In this document: positions 27,140 through 38,000 of the stretch, one piece after another
Layout: every line of letters starts with the position of its first letter
Position numbering within the stretch: position 1 is the first letter of the stretch
From: Oscarella lobularis
Taxonomy: Eukaryota > Porifera > Homoscleromorpha > Homosclerophorida > Oscarellidae
Assembly (NCBI RefSeq): GCF_947507565.1
Contig: NC_089177.1
Span: 2,664,648-2,728,647, forward strand
Length of the DNA stretch: 64,000 bases
Reading direction: 5' to 3'
Program-made: the position numbers and the translations under genes
Notes under the pieces: generated by a model
Database searches by the model: none
The model's input: the letters and a program-made list of their open reading frames with translations, nothing else
Told to the model about the DNA's origin: nothing

Positions 27140-30050
27140 TCAAAATTCTTCTGTCCTATATGCACTATTTTCAGTAATGGAGGCTTGTTCTGTACCTGTG
27201 AGACCCAACTTGTCGTCACTCGTTGTATCAACATTGACATTCTTAATTGTAGTCGGTGTATCTGCCTCGATTTCCGACGAAGCGTCAACAAATTCTTCCT
27301 CTTCTTCTTCTTCTTGTTCCTCCGAATTTTCATTTTCTACGCATTGCATTTGAAAAAAATAAGATGTTTTCTCTGTATGATATACTGTACCTTGACTAAT
27401 GTAGCCAATAACTGACGTTGCCGTTTGAGCAAACCCCTTCACATCTTGATCCTCGTCCTTGAGCAAACGTCGAAGCGTTGCACACACCTTTTCTGAATCC
27501 TGGTCTCCCCGGTCTAAAAGAGCGCTAGAGGCCTTTTCCCCCATCAAAAGGACGGCTCACCAAATGCCATTAGAAGATCCGTAGTCGATTTGGAAACGGC
27601 AAGTCGAACGTTAGGTATTTTATCTTTGGCTAAAGCCAATAGGCGAGGCAATAGCTGCCAGCCAAACCGTTCCAGAGAGATGAGCTTCTCAGTCAGTAAA
27701 TGATGGCACAGACTCACAAACCTGCAAAAACAGAAGTAGTCGTCTCGAGAAATACTATTATTCAAACGATTACGTCTGCCTGTTGACCCATTTGCTACTA
27801 TCCGCAAATTGATTAATGAGACGATCGATGAATACTTTGATCAGCACGTCAGTGTCCGAATGCCTCAGTCTAGCAAGCACACTGCCAATCTGTCAAAGTA
27901 AAAAAATTATATCAGATTCAAAGCGGCGAGCGGCGCTAATGTACCAACCGAATGCATTGCTGCTATTCTGACGTCGCAGACGCGATCTATGGCAAGAGAC
28001 AGGGTAATAGGAGCGATGTATCTATTGACGTCTTCAGCTCCGCAAAACGAGCAGAGGTTTCCAAGCTGCCTAAAAAAAACAGAGAACAGATCAGTGGCCG
28101 CCCCAAGAGAACGAGACATAACTTACTCTGCCAGCGTATGCCTAAATCTCCAATTGTTCTTATTGTCAATCTGCTGAAAGAGATAGACTTGTTTTAGGTA
28201 TTGTTTTCGATGGCTTTCAGGCAGCATCTAAAAAGTCGATCTTTAATAAAACCAAAAACCAAAAATTACATTTAGCACTAACGAGCAAGAATTCCGAAAG
28301 ATGGCTCAATACGCCTATGCGTACCTACAAAGCAAATACCCCATATTCGCCGCACGATAGCCACACAAAAAAAACGTTTACTTCATCTACATCCTTTGTA
28401 AAACTATCGAAAGCGGGTAGAAGATCGTTGAGAATCGCCTCCGAGTTGACTATCTTTGCGAGTTCGTGCACCGAAAACGCCAACGTTCGACGCACTTTCC
28501 ACTGCGAAGCAACGTAACTCCAACTCGGCAAAGGAGTCGTACGACGTTGTGTCACCTACCTGCAAACTCGAGTGGAGCGTGGAATAGAGTTTACGTATTC
28601 GACCCCAGTGCGGCGCTCCGAGCGTCAAAGCGACGGCCGGAAAAGCGAAGGCGCAGTGCATGGGAAGTTCCAAGTCGAGCGTCTGCACTCTCACCGGATC
28701 GACCATGGAAATGTAAAAATCCAGCAATTTACTAGGAACGACGTCCTATAGAAAGATTTTAAGAAGAGGAAAAGAAGAAAAAAAGACGAGACACTGACTT
28801 GGGGTGGCGGATCTGGCGCCTCGTCTTCCGACGACGACAATTGGCTGAAATTCCACGTTATGCTCGTCACTTCTTCGGAACTGTCAAAGTCGAGAAGAGA
28901 CGACGATTTGGCAGTCGAAAAGAAGGAGCCGTCCGGTTCATTTCCATCCGCTACGACGTCATTATTGTCGCTATAATCGGAAACAGCTGGAGGACCGTTG
29001 CTTGGGGACTCCAGCGGCTGTTTCGCTTCGCTTTCGTCTTTCGGCTCTCCGATGTCGGGAAGGGGAACTTTCCAGTAGAGAAACGTATCGAAACTGTCCG
29101 TTTCTCCGTTACAGCTACGAGGATCATCGCCGCCGCCGCTGCCGTCCGCGTCGTTGCCCGGCGGCGATTTCGTTGCCGACAAGTCGGTTTCGTTGTTCTC
29201 CACGGCATTGAAACTGGAACAAGACGTGGAGCGAGTAATGTCCTGAGGAGGCGTATGGAACGTCGAGATGAAAGCCCCTAAGGATTGAAAAGCCGACTTT
29301 TGAACCTGAGCAAAGAGACGCTTCAATGATGCATTTCCCCTTGTCGACCAATTTCGATTCTACTCACCCACTTGGAACTGTCATTCAAAAAGCTTACGAA
29401 CACGGGCGCTAGTTTCGTGGTGCGAACGTCCATAGATGACGACAGCGATACATCGTAGGCGGCCTCAGCACAACCCTAAAGAAGATAGGAAAGAATCGAT
29501 GAGCCAATGTCATATTTTTATGACGTTACCTTTCTCACTCCCCACACTGCGTCCTTGCACAATACAAAAAAGATTGGCAGCTAGAAAAGAAACAGTAGCC
29601 GATGATTTGATCAATTCGCCTCCGGACGCTTACAAACGACTTCTCGCACTCATCTCGATCGACTGCCAGACAGGCAGATCCCATATCAGAAGCGCACATC
29701 TACGCATACAGGCATGAAAAAAAGAAACGCACTTCCTATACACACTAGACTTCCACTCGCCTTCCTGACTTCGAAAAACTGAGCCCCACTTAGAATTTGT
29801 ATCAAGGGCAAAAACGATCGAACAATCACGTCCTGACTGACACGAGGCGTCGTTCTCATAACGACCTTCATTTGGGCATTCTCAAAAGCGTAGAAAAACT
29901 TCCCCCACTCTAGCACTCTACCTTTGCCGCTTCCAACTGACTCACGCAACTCTCGGACGAAACCATTCGTTTGAGAACGTCGACGATTCCCTTCTCGACG
30001 TCGTCGCCGTCGATGAGACTGTGCTCGAGTAGAGCGGCGAGCGAATTGTG
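27140..30050 (-). CDS. PPP4R1: Protein phosphatase 4 regulatory subunit 1 (5' end missing in gap)
   Basis: PPP4R1 is a HEAT-repeat scaffold that binds the PP4 catalytic subunit and steers it to substrates. Read from the gap: NSLAALLEHSLIDGDDVEKG (about 29990-30045), KSAFQSLGAFISTF (about 29290), a long acidic, poorly ordered loop (about 28800-29230) ending near YWKVPLPDIGEP, then DFYISMVDPVRVQTLDLELP (about 28690), WKVRRTLAFSVHELAKIV (about 28450-28510), and terminal HEAT repeats with QLLPRLLALAKDKIPNVRLA (about 27620). A small exon after ISQ encodes a Glu-rich tail (about 27210-27340). The frame then reads through to TGA at 27140-27142. The first 150-200 residues must lie in or beyond the 200-N gap. 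Only 124 bp separate its stop from the IPO4 start. Confidence 0.9.
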
Positions 30051-30250
30051 NNNNNNNNNNNNNNNNNNNNNNNNNNNNNNNNNNNNNNNNNNNNNNNNNN
30101 NNNNNNNNNNNNNNNNNNNNNNNNNNNNNNNNNNNNNNNNNNNNNNNNNNNNNNNNNNNNNNNNNNNNNNNNNNNNNNNNNNNNNNNNNNNNNNNNNNNN
30201 NNNNNNNNNNNNNNNNNNNNNNNNNNNNNNNNNNNNNNNNNNNNNNNNNN
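30051..30250. other. Assembly gap of 200 N
   Basis: Exactly 200 Ns. PPP4R1 lacks its first exons on one side and a FAD amine oxidase lacks everything after its first 72 residues on the other. If both genes are complete the missing DNA is well over 1 kb, so the size of 200 looks like a placeholder. Confidence 0.95.
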
Positions 30251-30465
30251 GGCAAGTTGCCGGCAATGAACCGGCCACCCAGTTTGGTGTCGGCTTCGAG
30301 GAGAAGAATGTCATCAATGCCTCTTTGTTTCAAACTGTACGCCGCTTGAAGTCCGGATAGTCCGCCGCCGAGGATAAGGACTTTGGCCTTCGTTTTGGCG
30401 GCGTGACCGATGGAGACGGCGCAAAGAGCCAAAAGAAAGGAGCGGAACAAAAAGAAGCTATGCAT
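30251..30465 (-). pseudogene. FAD amine oxidase, copy 1, 5' fragment cut by gap
   Basis: From ATG at 30465 this encodes a signal peptide (FFLFRSFLLALCAVSIGHA) and the dinucleotide-binding start VLILGGGLSGLQAAYSLKQR, then LLLEADTKLGGRF before the Ns. It differs from the first exon of the complete gene at 32534 in only about five residues over 72, and the DNA is roughly 95% identical by eye, including parts of the upstream flank. It may be a complete second gene whose rest is in the gap, a 5' fragment, or a haplotype misassembly. The frame is intact as far as it goes, so the label pseudogene here only means incomplete. Confidence 0.7.
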
Positions 30466-31018
30466 CGATCAACTGAACGTTAAATGAGCGACTATCCGGT
30501 GTGGTCCACAATTAGATTACTGCATGAAGTGAACCGGATCTCAACTTACAGTCTCCTATTCACGCGGTCTGGTCATAATGCTGCCGGCTAATCGGCACGA
30601 GATATCGAGGAGAATCTACACGTACGACGGTGAGCCGTACCTACGTTGCCAAGGCGACGACGTAGGTTGACGAAACGTGCTAGCGTCGCTCAGTCTTTCG
30701 AGCGTGCAGAACGGCGAGTGAACGCTCTCTTTCTTGCATGGAGCCGGCGAAACCGCGCGTCGTCGCCAAATCGCGCGTCTTAGCGGATTGCGAGGCGAAT
30801 AGAAGACGTCGATCGACAGACGCGCGCATCCCGGACTCGCGCACGTGCACCCGCGCATGTTGAGCTCGAATGATAGACTAACACAAAGACAACACAACAA
30901 AATCGATCAACAGCGCAACAATGACAATAACAACTCAGTTCTAGTTACCTTTGCTGATAGCAGCTCCGTGGCGATCTTTCATTTCATAGCTGCAAACAAC
31001 GTGTTCACGAGACTATTT
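30466..31018. other. Spacer between the two amine oxidase copies
   Basis: This holds the promoter side of copy 1 (sequence near 30500-30530 resembles 32560-32585 upstream of copy 2) and the 3' side of copy 2. A GC-rich part (30640-30860) has short frames on both strands without family resemblance. At 30947-31000 a tract with splice-like borders (acceptor tttgcag, donor gtaact on the minus strand) might be a 3' exon of the amine oxidase, but it meets a stop at once. Confidence 0.4.
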
Positions 31019-32534
31019 CTAGTACGTACCGCAAACGGTCTCTTCCTTGCCGAATTTTTCGTAAGCGCACGATCCACCCGAAATGCAGTCGGCCAATACA
31101 TTCGCAGTCTCGTTTCCACTGATGGCCGCCGCTCTTCCATACATTGGAATCTGGTAGCCATCGCCAGCAAAGAAGACCCTATTCATAAGCGGCTCTCGAA
31201 CGATGTCCAATTTAGCAAAACTGAAACTCGGTTGCGAAAGACGAAAGCCGCCGTGAAAGAGTGGATTTTGGTTAACGGAAGCGACGCTGACCGAGTCCGG
31301 TTCGACGCCAATGGCGACCTTCATCACGTCGGCGACTTCTCGAAACGTATCCTCGAGCGGCTGACTTTCAACGCGAAGCGCCTCCTCGCCGAGGACCCAG
31401 AAACGACAGACGTCCTGGGAACCGGTCAAGTTGGCGTGAGGCAGATGTCGACAGTAGAGCCATTCGAGACGTTTGGGTAGCGCCAAGATATAGTAGAGGT
31501 AAGATTGGCCGTTGAATTGAATCGTCGAATTGAAACGAACGAAGACGAACGTCAGCGGATGATTGACGAGTTCGTTTATTGCAAGCTGCTTTTTGAAGGG
31601 AAGCGGCGGACTGAAGGCGATGCCTTGCCTCTGCAAAACGCCGATGCTGAACGTGACGATAGCGTATTCGCCTTGGTAAACGATGCCCTTGTCGGTCGTC
31701 ACCGTGACTCCGTTGCTGTTATAGGCGATGTTGTTTACCAGCACGTTGAGCTGCAAACGTTCGTCGGCGGTCTCGAACACGAGATTCTGCATGCAGTCGA
31801 TGAGCATTTGGCCCGTGAATGGCGCGCTGACGTCCGGATGGAAATATTTGGTATTCGCCGAATAGGCGTTCGGACCGGCGACGAGGCTGAGGTAGTAGGC
31901 GAGCGATTGTTCGTAGGGAATGAAACCTTCGAAGTGCCAGTCTTCGACGGCCCTATCCAGCGGCGTCGTATCGTGCCAGCCGCGCAAATTCAGCCCGGCG
32001 TCGATGCTGAGAACGTCATCATCTGAATGCATCAACAAAATCCAGTCGCGGTTATTGTTAACTAAGCGCCTACGTACCGTCAATAACACCGTTGATCCAG
32101 TTGTCTTTCAATTCACTAACAACACTCCGTAGAGCCGCTAGTCTTTGCGCCGCTTGCGCGGATACATCGTTTCCTTTGTCGTCAATGTAAACAGTGTTAC
32201 TCACTCGACGGTTGGAGAATGGTATGTTGCAAAGGTTTGCCATTCGAACCAACGTATTGCGTTCTGGATGAACGGTGTCTGCCTCCCAGAAAGCTGAGTC
32301 CGTAGGAATGTTGGGCAAATTGCCGGCAACGAACCGGCCACCCAGTTTGGCGTCGGCTTCGAGGAGAAGAATGTCATCAATGCCTCTTTGTTTCAAACTG
32401 TACGCAGCCTGAAGTCCGGATAGTCCGCCGCCGAGGATAAGGACTTTGGCCTTCGTTTTGACGGCATGACCGATGGAGACGGCGCAAAGAGCCAAAAGAA
32501 AGGAGCGGAACAAAAAGAAGCTACCGGTATGCAT
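31019..32534 (-). CDS. Secreted FAD-dependent amine (polyamine) oxidase
   Basis: Flavin amine oxidases oxidise amines such as spermine and spermidine and give an aldehyde and hydrogen peroxide. Exon 1 (32078-32534) has a signal peptide, the Rossmann motif ILGGGLSGLQAAYSLKQR, LLLEADAKLGGRF and NWINGVID. An intron at 32023-32077 (donor GTACGT, acceptor TTCAG) leads to exon 2 (31019-32022), which includes DTTPLDRAVEDWHFEGF, a substrate-domain region, IVTFSIGVLQRQGIAFSPPL and the FAD-binding end RVFFAGDGYQIPMYGRAAAI. The pattern resembles plant and fungal polyamine oxidases and the animal PAOX/SMOX group. About 485 residues, typical. The frame ends at a TAG at 31019; a canonical GTACGT just before it could be a donor to a further exon. 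Extracellular or lysosomal location is inferred from the signal peptide. Confidence 0.85.
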
Positions 32535-32758
32535 TGTGTCGACAATTGAATAAGCAACTATCCGGGCTGCACAATTAGATTACTGCAGGTAAGCCACTCC
32601 CCAAATAATAAATAAATAAATAAGAACCTATCTGTGTTTTGCTAATATACTGTGCATATATAGAATTTGAGACATAGCTTCTATAAACGATCTAAATTTA
32701 ATTCTTACCTGCTATACCGTCAGATCGTTATCCTCTGCGAGGATTCATTTGAATGTTT

Positions 32759-33991
32759 TCATACAGAACTGTGTCTAAATCCTTTCCACGTTGTAGGGCT
32801 AGGTACAGTACACATCAAGTCCATACCGCGCAGTGAATTGTAGAAGACAATCTTCATCTCTTTTGAAGTAACGGACACTGAAGCGTAGCCTCCATGAATC
32901 TGAAGTGGGTCAAAAGGCGCATAGTTGAATAACAGAGAGCCTGAAGGAATGTCATTCTAGAAAAATGCACGAATTTAATTATATCACAATATTACAATAT
33001 TACCAAATGCCATTCTGACGAATTAGTTAAATGTCCCGCACCGACGACGTAATAGTTAACCAAATTTTCTTCTTCGCGAATATGCTCCAAACAATGATCA
33101 TGACCAGAAAGATACCTGAAAGAAGTCAAAGCAAAATATTTCCAATCCAATTTCCTCTATTCTACACTAACGCCGACACGTTGTATTTCTCAAGCAAAGG
33201 CTTCAGGCGATCAAGAAGAATTTGCGTTGGACCGTGCTCGCATACCGACCAGATGGGATAGTGACCCATGACCAGCAGCCAGGTAGCATTTGATTTGGCT
33301 ATAGTCTCCTCGATCCACGTCCATTGGAGTTCGGCTTGTTTGACAGAAGCGGGACCGGGCGGCGGACGAGAGCGAAGCACAGGATGAGTCAATCCAGCCA
33401 GTATGATAGTGTCAATGAAGACCAATTGCAGAGTATGACCGAGCTCTCCTACGGGGTAGATCTATGCATATATACATTATTTATCCCCCCCCGTGATAAA
33501 CGATCATTATAAAACCTCGGTGTAATAGTAATTCGGCAGATACCAACGTGAACTGACGTTCGTGTAGGCAATCTGCGCTGATGCGTTACCGTAATGATCG
33601 TGATTTCCCAGTATAACGAGCCACGTCGATTGCAACGATGGTGCATCGAAAACATTCTGTGAGGTGAGAGATACACGTGAAAATCGCGTGATATCGCGTG
33701 TTGTACAGTAGATGCGTCGAAGGTGCAACTTGCCTCGAATGTCTCTCTAAAGCGCGGATCGTTCACGTTCTTCACACCGTGATGATAGAAATTGTCTCCT
33801 AGCGATATCTGAAAGGAAGACGAGAGACGTTCGGCCGTCTTTCCCATCGACGACGCCGTTTCCACTTCGGCCGGCGTCGTGTACGGCGGCAAGTCATTTC
33901 CACCCCAATCTCCAACAAGCAAAAATGTCACAATGTCGGATGAAGACCAACAGCGAAGAAAAAAAGAGGCGAGAGCGAGGAAGCGTAACAT
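32759..33991 (-). CDS. ACP5: Tartrate-resistant purple acid phosphatase (ACP5-like)
   Basis: A secreted or lysosomal dinuclear-metal (Fe-Fe or Fe-Zn) phosphatase. The start at 33991 gives a signal peptide; then come the metal-binding blocks of the family: VGDWGGND (Asp), SLGDNFYHHGV (Asp and Tyr), LGNHDHYGN (Asn, His), VMGHYPIWSVCEHGP (His) and, after the next intron, the GHDH motif near 33085-33100. The C-terminal exon (GSLLFNYAPFDPLQIHGGYA) ends at TGA 32759-32761. Intron 1 (33657-33733) has a GC donor: GAG|GCAAGT, with CAG as acceptor; this border is needed to join ETFE to NVFDAPS, as in the vertebrate enzyme. The gene is head-to-head with the selenoprotein U gene. Confidence 0.93.
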
Positions 33992-34014
33992 CTTGTTCTA
34001 GCACGTGCCGCGCG
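33992..34014. promoter_or_regulatory. Very short divergent intergenic region
   Basis: Only 23 bp separate the start codons of the acid phosphatase (-) and the upstream-most ATG of selenoprotein U (+); 77 bp if the second ATG (34069) is used. Both transcripts must start within or very near this space, so a shared bidirectional promoter, or transcription start inside the partner's exon, is likely. No TATA box is visible. Confidence 0.55.
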
Positions 34015-34834
34015 ATGCACGGGATCTACTGTACGCCTACGGGGACTCCAAAGGCGTGGCACCAAAAAATGGGAACGCTTTTGGCCATTGGCTTCGCCGG
34101 CGCAGCAGCTGCCGTGCTCTACGCCAACGTGCGCGTGTGGCACGACAAAGCTAGTCTGTCTCCGACACCTTACAACCAACTGGCTGACGCTACGCTGGAG
34201 AAAATCGTCGACTCCGATTCACCGCCGCAAACGGCGTCTTCTATCCGAGCCGAGGAGCTGTGGAACAAAAACGGAGCAGTCATTATGGTCGTACGACGAG
34301 CCGGATGAGCCTTGTGCAGGAAGGCAAGTTGGAAATCAAATGTTTGTGTCTGAGATCCGTCACGTGCCGTCGCTTTTTTCAGGAAGCCGCGGCGCTTTCT
34401 TCTTTGAAGCCTTTTCTTGACGCTCGAAACGTGCCGCTTTATGCCGTTGTCTATCAGAGACGAGGAGCGGCCTTGTTTCAACGAGAGTTCTTCACGGGAG
34501 GCACCGTTTTCTATGACAAAAACGTGCGTATTATATAGCGTGACGTACACATTTACAGCTGCAGTGCATTTGCGCGTAGAAAAACTTCTATGGACAGAAT
34601 CAGAGGTGGTTTGGCCTATTGGGGCTTTTGAAGTGGAGCGTGATAAAATCGTACTACGCTGCCGCTTGGAAAGAGGGCATTTCCAATAACATGGAGGGAG
34701 AGGGTCGTCTACTGGGAGGGCTTTTTGTCATTGGGCCAAAATCTCAGGGAATTATTATGGAATATAAAGAAAAAGAATTCGGCGATGCTGCCCCTTTGGA
34801 AGAAGTTACAGATGCCGTGAAAATGATCGAGTAG
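34015..34834 (+). CDS. PRXL2A: Selenoprotein U / peroxiredoxin-like 2A with in-frame TGA (Sec)
   Basis: PRXL2A (FAM213A, the SelU family) is a thioredoxin-fold redox protein. Three exons, all phase 0: 34015-34323, 34383-34523, 34580-34834 (234 residues; human about 229). A hydrophobic N-terminal segment (GTLLAIGFAGAAAAVLY) is followed by ELWNKNGAVIMVVRRAG, then TGA at 34306-34308, then ALCR. In vertebrate cysteine forms the first residue of the redox CxxC sits exactly at this TGA, and fish SelU has Sec there, so TGA is read as selenocysteine (residue 98, or 80 from the ATG at 34069, which aligns best with the human start). The frame continues with EAAALSSLKPFLDARNVPLY, KNFYGQNQRWFGLLG, NMEGEGRLLGGLFVIGP and KEKEFGDAAP to TAG 34832-34834. 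Intron 1 has a GC donor (AAG|GCAAGT). A SECIS element follows. Confidence 0.93.
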
Positions 34835-34870
34835 AGACAGACACGTGGGTAATATGGAACTCAATCACTT

Positions 34871-34938
34871 CTAAGTTTATGACGGTGAAAATGCAAAGCT
34901 AGTACAGTAGCTAATTTTCGCTTGATACGATACCTTAG
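34871..34938 (+). promoter_or_regulatory. SECIS element (form 2) of selenoprotein U
   Basis: Located 37 bases after the stop. Core quartet strands are ATGA at 34879-34882 and TGA at 34923-34925. Helix I is closed by ctaag (34871-34875) with cttag (34934-34938). Helix II pairs ggtgaaaat (34884-34892) with attttcgct (34914-34922), allowing two G-T pairs. The apical part has an unpaired AA at about 34894-34897 and a short extra stem agcta/tagct (34897-34901 with 34908-34912), the arrangement of form 2 SECIS. It is what the ribosome needs to decode the TGA at 34306. Confidence 0.88.
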
Positions 34939-34967
34939 ATTTGCATTGAGATGCCATATACTCCTTG

Positions 34968-34973
34968 AATAAA
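34968..34973 (+). terminator. Poly(A) signal AATAAA of selenoprotein U
   Basis: AATAAA 30 bases after the SECIS, in the 257 bp between this gene and the stop of the convergent K-Cl cotransporter. Confidence 0.6.
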
Positions 34974-35091
34974 AAAAGTGTTCATCACTTGAGCTTCTTT
35001 TGCGGATTAGGTCACGGATAATCAAAAGGATCAGCAAATGGGAGGGAGAAGGAAAACAGAAATTGGCATGCTGCGTTCATTATTCAAATAG

Positions 35092-38000
35092 TTATGAGTA
35101 AATTGTCACTACCTCTCGGCCACCTCCCCTTACCATCAAAACTCTATCCAAACCTTCTGTCAGTACTTCCAAAAATTCCATGTCTGCGATGTACACAAGT
35201 AACGGATAATTTTTTTTCTGTGAGTGACATTCACGTACAGTTTTCTGCGTCGCTTGACGCACTCGGTGGCCCGGGAAGATTGAGAACGACGAGCTTAGAA
35301 TCATGCGACTTTTGCATGATTATCTCATTCAATTTGACGGACGTGTTCATGCGCCTCACATTATCCTCCGTCCTGTAAAAGAAAAAGAATTCCACAACGC
35401 AAAAAAAACCCCACGAACACCGCACGGTTTAGGCGGATGAGGAGTTCCCTCGAGCACGTGTCCCTCGGGAGGGACTTGAAGCTTCTGCGCTATCTCGTTG
35501 ATTTCCGCGGCTCTAGCGCTCGACTTCTTACGCAGAGCCGTTGTCGTTAAAGCGGCCTTCACTTCGCCCACGCTGGGAGCCGAATGCGAAGCTCCGGTCT
35601 CGTGTGAAGCGTCAACGAGATCGTCGACCTAAATAGAGTCTCGTCTCACACGGGCTTAGTAGAAGTGATTTCGCTCGTTACTATGCTCTTTCGTTCTTTC
35701 TTCGAGAGTTGCATTCTTTGAAGCATTTTCGTTCGCTCTTCCATAATCAACGTACGCTCGTAGGTATAAGCGGATATGTCGCTGTCCAACTGTGAGTAAG
35801 AACATACGCCTGTTAAGTTAATCTGCAAAGTAGAGGTTGTTCACCATTTCAATGACGTCTACTTCAGCTTCAATTCGTAGCTGATATAAAAACGTCGTCA
35901 AGTCTCTTTTCATCTGGATACTGTTGTCCTCCATTTCTAACGAGCAACAGAAAATGCGAAACCCCGGCCGGATGCGCGTACACTACAGTATCGTTTTAAA
36001 AGCGTTAGGCCACATGCACGCAAATTTAAATTGAAGGCCCCCATCGTAGAGACACCAACGCTTATTTTTCTTACGAGCCACGGTAAAGATTCTCAGGCGG
36101 CATTTTTTCCACACTTTGTGCTGGCGAAGTAGAAACGGCAACAACATCAGCATCCCTCCGTCGTCTGTGTCAGAAACAACAAAAAATCGTTTTCAGCAAA
36201 AATACGGCTAGGCGACAACGTACGAACTATCCACCAGACGTCAATCGTTCCTTCGAATCGATCTTTCTTGGACGGAAAAGCATCGCCACCTTTCATGACG
36301 AGAAGAGCTTGATGAACAGCCGCTACTTCGCGAATCGTGCCTAGGCGAGGGAGAACGACATCACAGGGTAGAAACTGAAGGCGAAGCTCTCTCTCTCTCT
36401 CTCGTACCAATGAAAGGTTTCCAAGTTTGCTTGCGCTTCCACATGTCGGGCCATTCGATCAGAACGGTGTTGTGCGAGAGACCACCGAGGCCAGCGTTTT
36501 GGACTCTAATAGGACAAAAAAAATGAGTAATTCTTTAAATCTTGAGTTGAATCTTTACGCACAGGGATGAAATTCCTTGCATGAGATCGGGAGATGCGAT
36601 AACTTGCGAGAATCCTTTAATCCTTTCCGCCTTCATGGCACGATACAAACACTGAGAAAATTGAACGCCTCAGAAATGCTTCCAAGGATTCGTGCGTTGC
36701 AGATTAACCTGTCGGGCTGCTTGAACTTCACCAAAACTAGTCACTGACTCCGCCTGCAGAACGTGGGCTCCAATTGTCAAACCCTTTCCTAAGGAAGAGA
36801 GGCGATCTCGGGGAAACGAAGTCAAGTGCGGACAAAATTCAATCCTTTTCACCTGCTTTCAGTTGATGCGAAAAGCTGAGAAGACGAGGATTCTGCGGTT
36901 TATACTCATCGTCCAGTTTGGTAAGAAAGAGAATCTGAGGCCTGGAAAAAATCGTGAGACTACCGCATCAAAATCAACTCTACTTCCTACCTCCAATTTT
37001 TCGTGTGCGGAGGACCTTCTTCAAGCCGAAGCAAACTGTAGCGAGCCGCCTGCAAAGCCAGACCGCGAAGACCGTCACCCCATTCCTTTTCAGCCCTGCA
37101 AGGAAAAAGAATCAATTTCAAGTAGCGCCGAACGTTTCTTTCTTCTCCAAACCCGCGGTATTCGATGTATTTGTACACAATGATGGCGAGCGCAATAGCC
37201 GCCAAAGCGTAATACCAGCTGGAGATGAACATCAGAACGACGCAAAGGCACACACCAGTAAGAGACAAGACCCTAATAAAAGTAATGCCAAAGTAGATCC
37301 CACATTGTCAGACAGACGCCGGGAACTGACCAGTGATAATAGCGGAATCTGGGACGCCAATTGGGAGTCTTGAGCAAAGACTGTAGAGTGCAGGCCAAAT
37401 TGACAAACCCGTAACACATCAAGAAAAACCTTGCCAAAGAAAAGACTTGCAAAGGACCAGTAAATCATTTCTGCACGTACATTGTAATAATGGGAGCAAC
37501 CAGGTCGAGACTCGCTATGAGAACTCCCACTTCCGCAATAAAAGCGGTTAAAAAAAGAGCCGTTGTTGGTTCGCCTCGAGCATTTCCCTTGGCAAAGACA
37601 CCCAGTATGGGAATCAGGTTATCTCGTGCAATCGCTTGGAGCAATCGAGGAGCCCTTCATATAGAAATAACAACAAAGAGTCTAGGGAACCTGCATTCGT
37701 CATACCCTGTGAGACTTTGCAAGCCAGCGCCGATTGTGGACAGAAACGCACCAACGTAGATGACCCAACGAGACGGCCACGTAAGTTCGCCCACCACGAG
37801 CTTACTGCCAATGCTTTCACCAAATCTAGAGGGGGCAACGTTGCCCGTTCTCAAGGCAGTACCGCGAGCAAATTCTCACTTGTCTCTGAGCATAGGGCCG
37901 TCGATTGTTCCTCCAAAGAAGAGCACGCAGGTGAGATCTAAGACAGAGAAGAGCGTGATATCGCCACACAAAAGAAAATTGTCTGAGAAGAGATACAAAT

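Noticed and set aside
29686-30465. A 259-codon minus-strand frame spanning the gap
   Set aside because: It crosses 200 N and joins PPP4R1 intron sequence to the amine oxidase exon; it is an artefact.
30845-31480. 211-codon plus-strand frame
   Set aside because: Shadow of the amine oxidase exon; no family resemblance.
34306-34308. TGA as a nonsense mutation making PRXL2A a pseudogene
   Set aside because: The position is that of the redox Sec/Cys, the rest of the gene is intact, and a SECIS follows.
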